Source: Candidatus Dormiibacterota bacterium (lineage in GTDB: Bacteria; Chloroflexota; Dormibacteria; Aeolococcales; Aeolococcaceae). Taken from it: 5,424 nucleotides of DNA. The stretch is from NCBI GenBank assembly GCA_019236085.1, contig JAFAJR010000059.1:1-5424 (forward strand), in the 5' to 3' direction. Below, piece after piece: positions 4,949 through 5,424 of this stretch. The position numbers were made by a program, and so were the translations under genes. Under the pieces are notes generated by a model. The model was given only the letters and a program-made list of their open reading frames with translations, did not search any database and was not told where the DNA came from. Position 1 is the stretch's first letter, and each line of letters opens with the position of its first letter.

Positions 4949-5424
4949 ACACCGAGCAGCGAGCCGAGCTGCACGACCTGCTGCTGCAACGTGCGTTTCG
5001 CTTCGGCGACTTCGTGCTCACCAGCGGCAGGCGGAGCGACTACTACGTCGACGGCAAGCAGGTGACGCTGCTCGGACGAGGCGTGTATCTCGTCGCACTC
5101 GCAGTGCTGGACCGCTGCCGAGAGCTGGGCGTGTCGGCCGTCGGTGGACTCACGCTTGGGGCGGATCCGATCGCTGCGGCAGTTGCCGCACTGAGCGGAG
5201 CCGGCGAGAGCCCTGTTGACGCCTTCATCGTGCGCAAGGAGGCGAAATCGCACGGGACAGGGGCTGCCATTGAGGGACCGCCGCTGCACGCCGGACAGCG
5301 CGTGGTGCTGGTGGATGACACGCTCACCACGGGCGGAACCTTCCTGCAGGCTGCGGCCGCGGTACGAACGGCGGGCGCGGTGGTGGTGGAGGCGATCTGC
5401 GTTGTGGACCGCGAAGAGGGCGGC
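4945..5424 (+). CDS. pyrE: Orotate phosphoribosyltransferase PyrE, 3' end missing
   Basis: GTG at 4945 overlaps the gcvPB stop (GTGA), and the frame stays open for 160 codons to the right edge, so the last few tens of residues are cut off. PyrE (EC 2.4.2.10) condenses orotate with PRPP to give OMP, the fifth step of pyrimidine synthesis, in the cytosol. Motifs: SGRRSDYYVDGK (27-38), the family's SGxxSxYYxDxK block; GGLTLGADPIAAAVA (67-81); VRKEAKSHGTG (96-106), the flexible catalytic loop with its Lys and His; IEGPPLHAGQRVVLVDDTLTTGGT, in which residues 120-132 are the PRPP-binding signature with two Asp followed by TTGG. All catalytic residues are present. There is no Shine-Dalgarno; translation is probably coupled to gcvPB. 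Being third in a gcvP operon rather than with other pyr genes is notable. Other type I phosphoribosyltransferases are less likely given the GGLTLGADP and RKExKxHGTG blocks. Confidence 0.95.
   Translation, partial: MNTEQRAELHDLLLQRAFRFGDFVLTSGRRSDYYVDGKQVTLLGRGVYLVALAVLDRCRELGVSAVGGLTLGADPIAAAVAALSGAGESPVDAFIVRKEAKSHGTGAAIEGPPLHAGQRVVLVDDTLTTGGTFLQAAAAVRTAGAVVVEAICVVDREEGG

Overview
This is a GC-rich, densely packed bacterial chromosomal window. It holds seven protein-coding genes, two of them cut by the window edges, and no mobile element, CRISPR array, tRNA or rRNA that I can see. The high GC, frequent GTG starts, near absence of Shine-Dalgarno sequences and TANNNT-type -10 boxes placed a few bases before start codons all suggest a high-GC actinobacterial lineage. 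The glycine decarboxylase P-protein is split into two chains, whereas I recall a single fused chain in Mycobacterium and Streptomyces. A deeper actinobacterial branch such as Acidimicrobiia is therefore my guess, at low certainty.

Left part (1-1806): a class I SAM-dependent methyltransferase, truncated at the window edge, reads leftward from 433. Its start codon overlaps the start codon of a rightward PlsY-like membrane protein (432-1088). That gene overlaps by 13 bases a DedA-family membrane protein (1076-1678). The two membrane genes look like a small unit for membrane lipid handling, but both have lost or substituted hallmark residues of their families. A 128-base gap follows (1679-1806), with a GC hairpin over the dedA-like stop and a small repeat-flanked hairpin.

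Middle (1807-2093): a leftward gene for a 71-residue charged protein of unknown function, then a 71-base divergent promoter region. Each side carries a -10-like hexamer close enough to its start codon that both transcripts are probably leaderless.

Right part (2094-5424): gcvPA, gcvPB and pyrE are joined by 4-base start/stop overlaps (ATGA, then GTGA) and are almost certainly co-transcribed. GcvPA and GcvPB form the PLP-dependent P-protein of the glycine cleavage system, which decarboxylates glycine and passes the aminomethyl group to lipoyl-GcvH. gcvH and gcvT are not in the window. PyrE, cut at the right edge, makes OMP from orotate and PRPP, so a one-carbon-supplying step sits beside a pyrimidine synthesis step.

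The annotation is mostly ordinary core metabolism. I see no convincing new multi-gene system. The points worth a second look are the small orphan gene with its shared leaderless promoter region, and the divergent PlsY-like/DedA-like pair.
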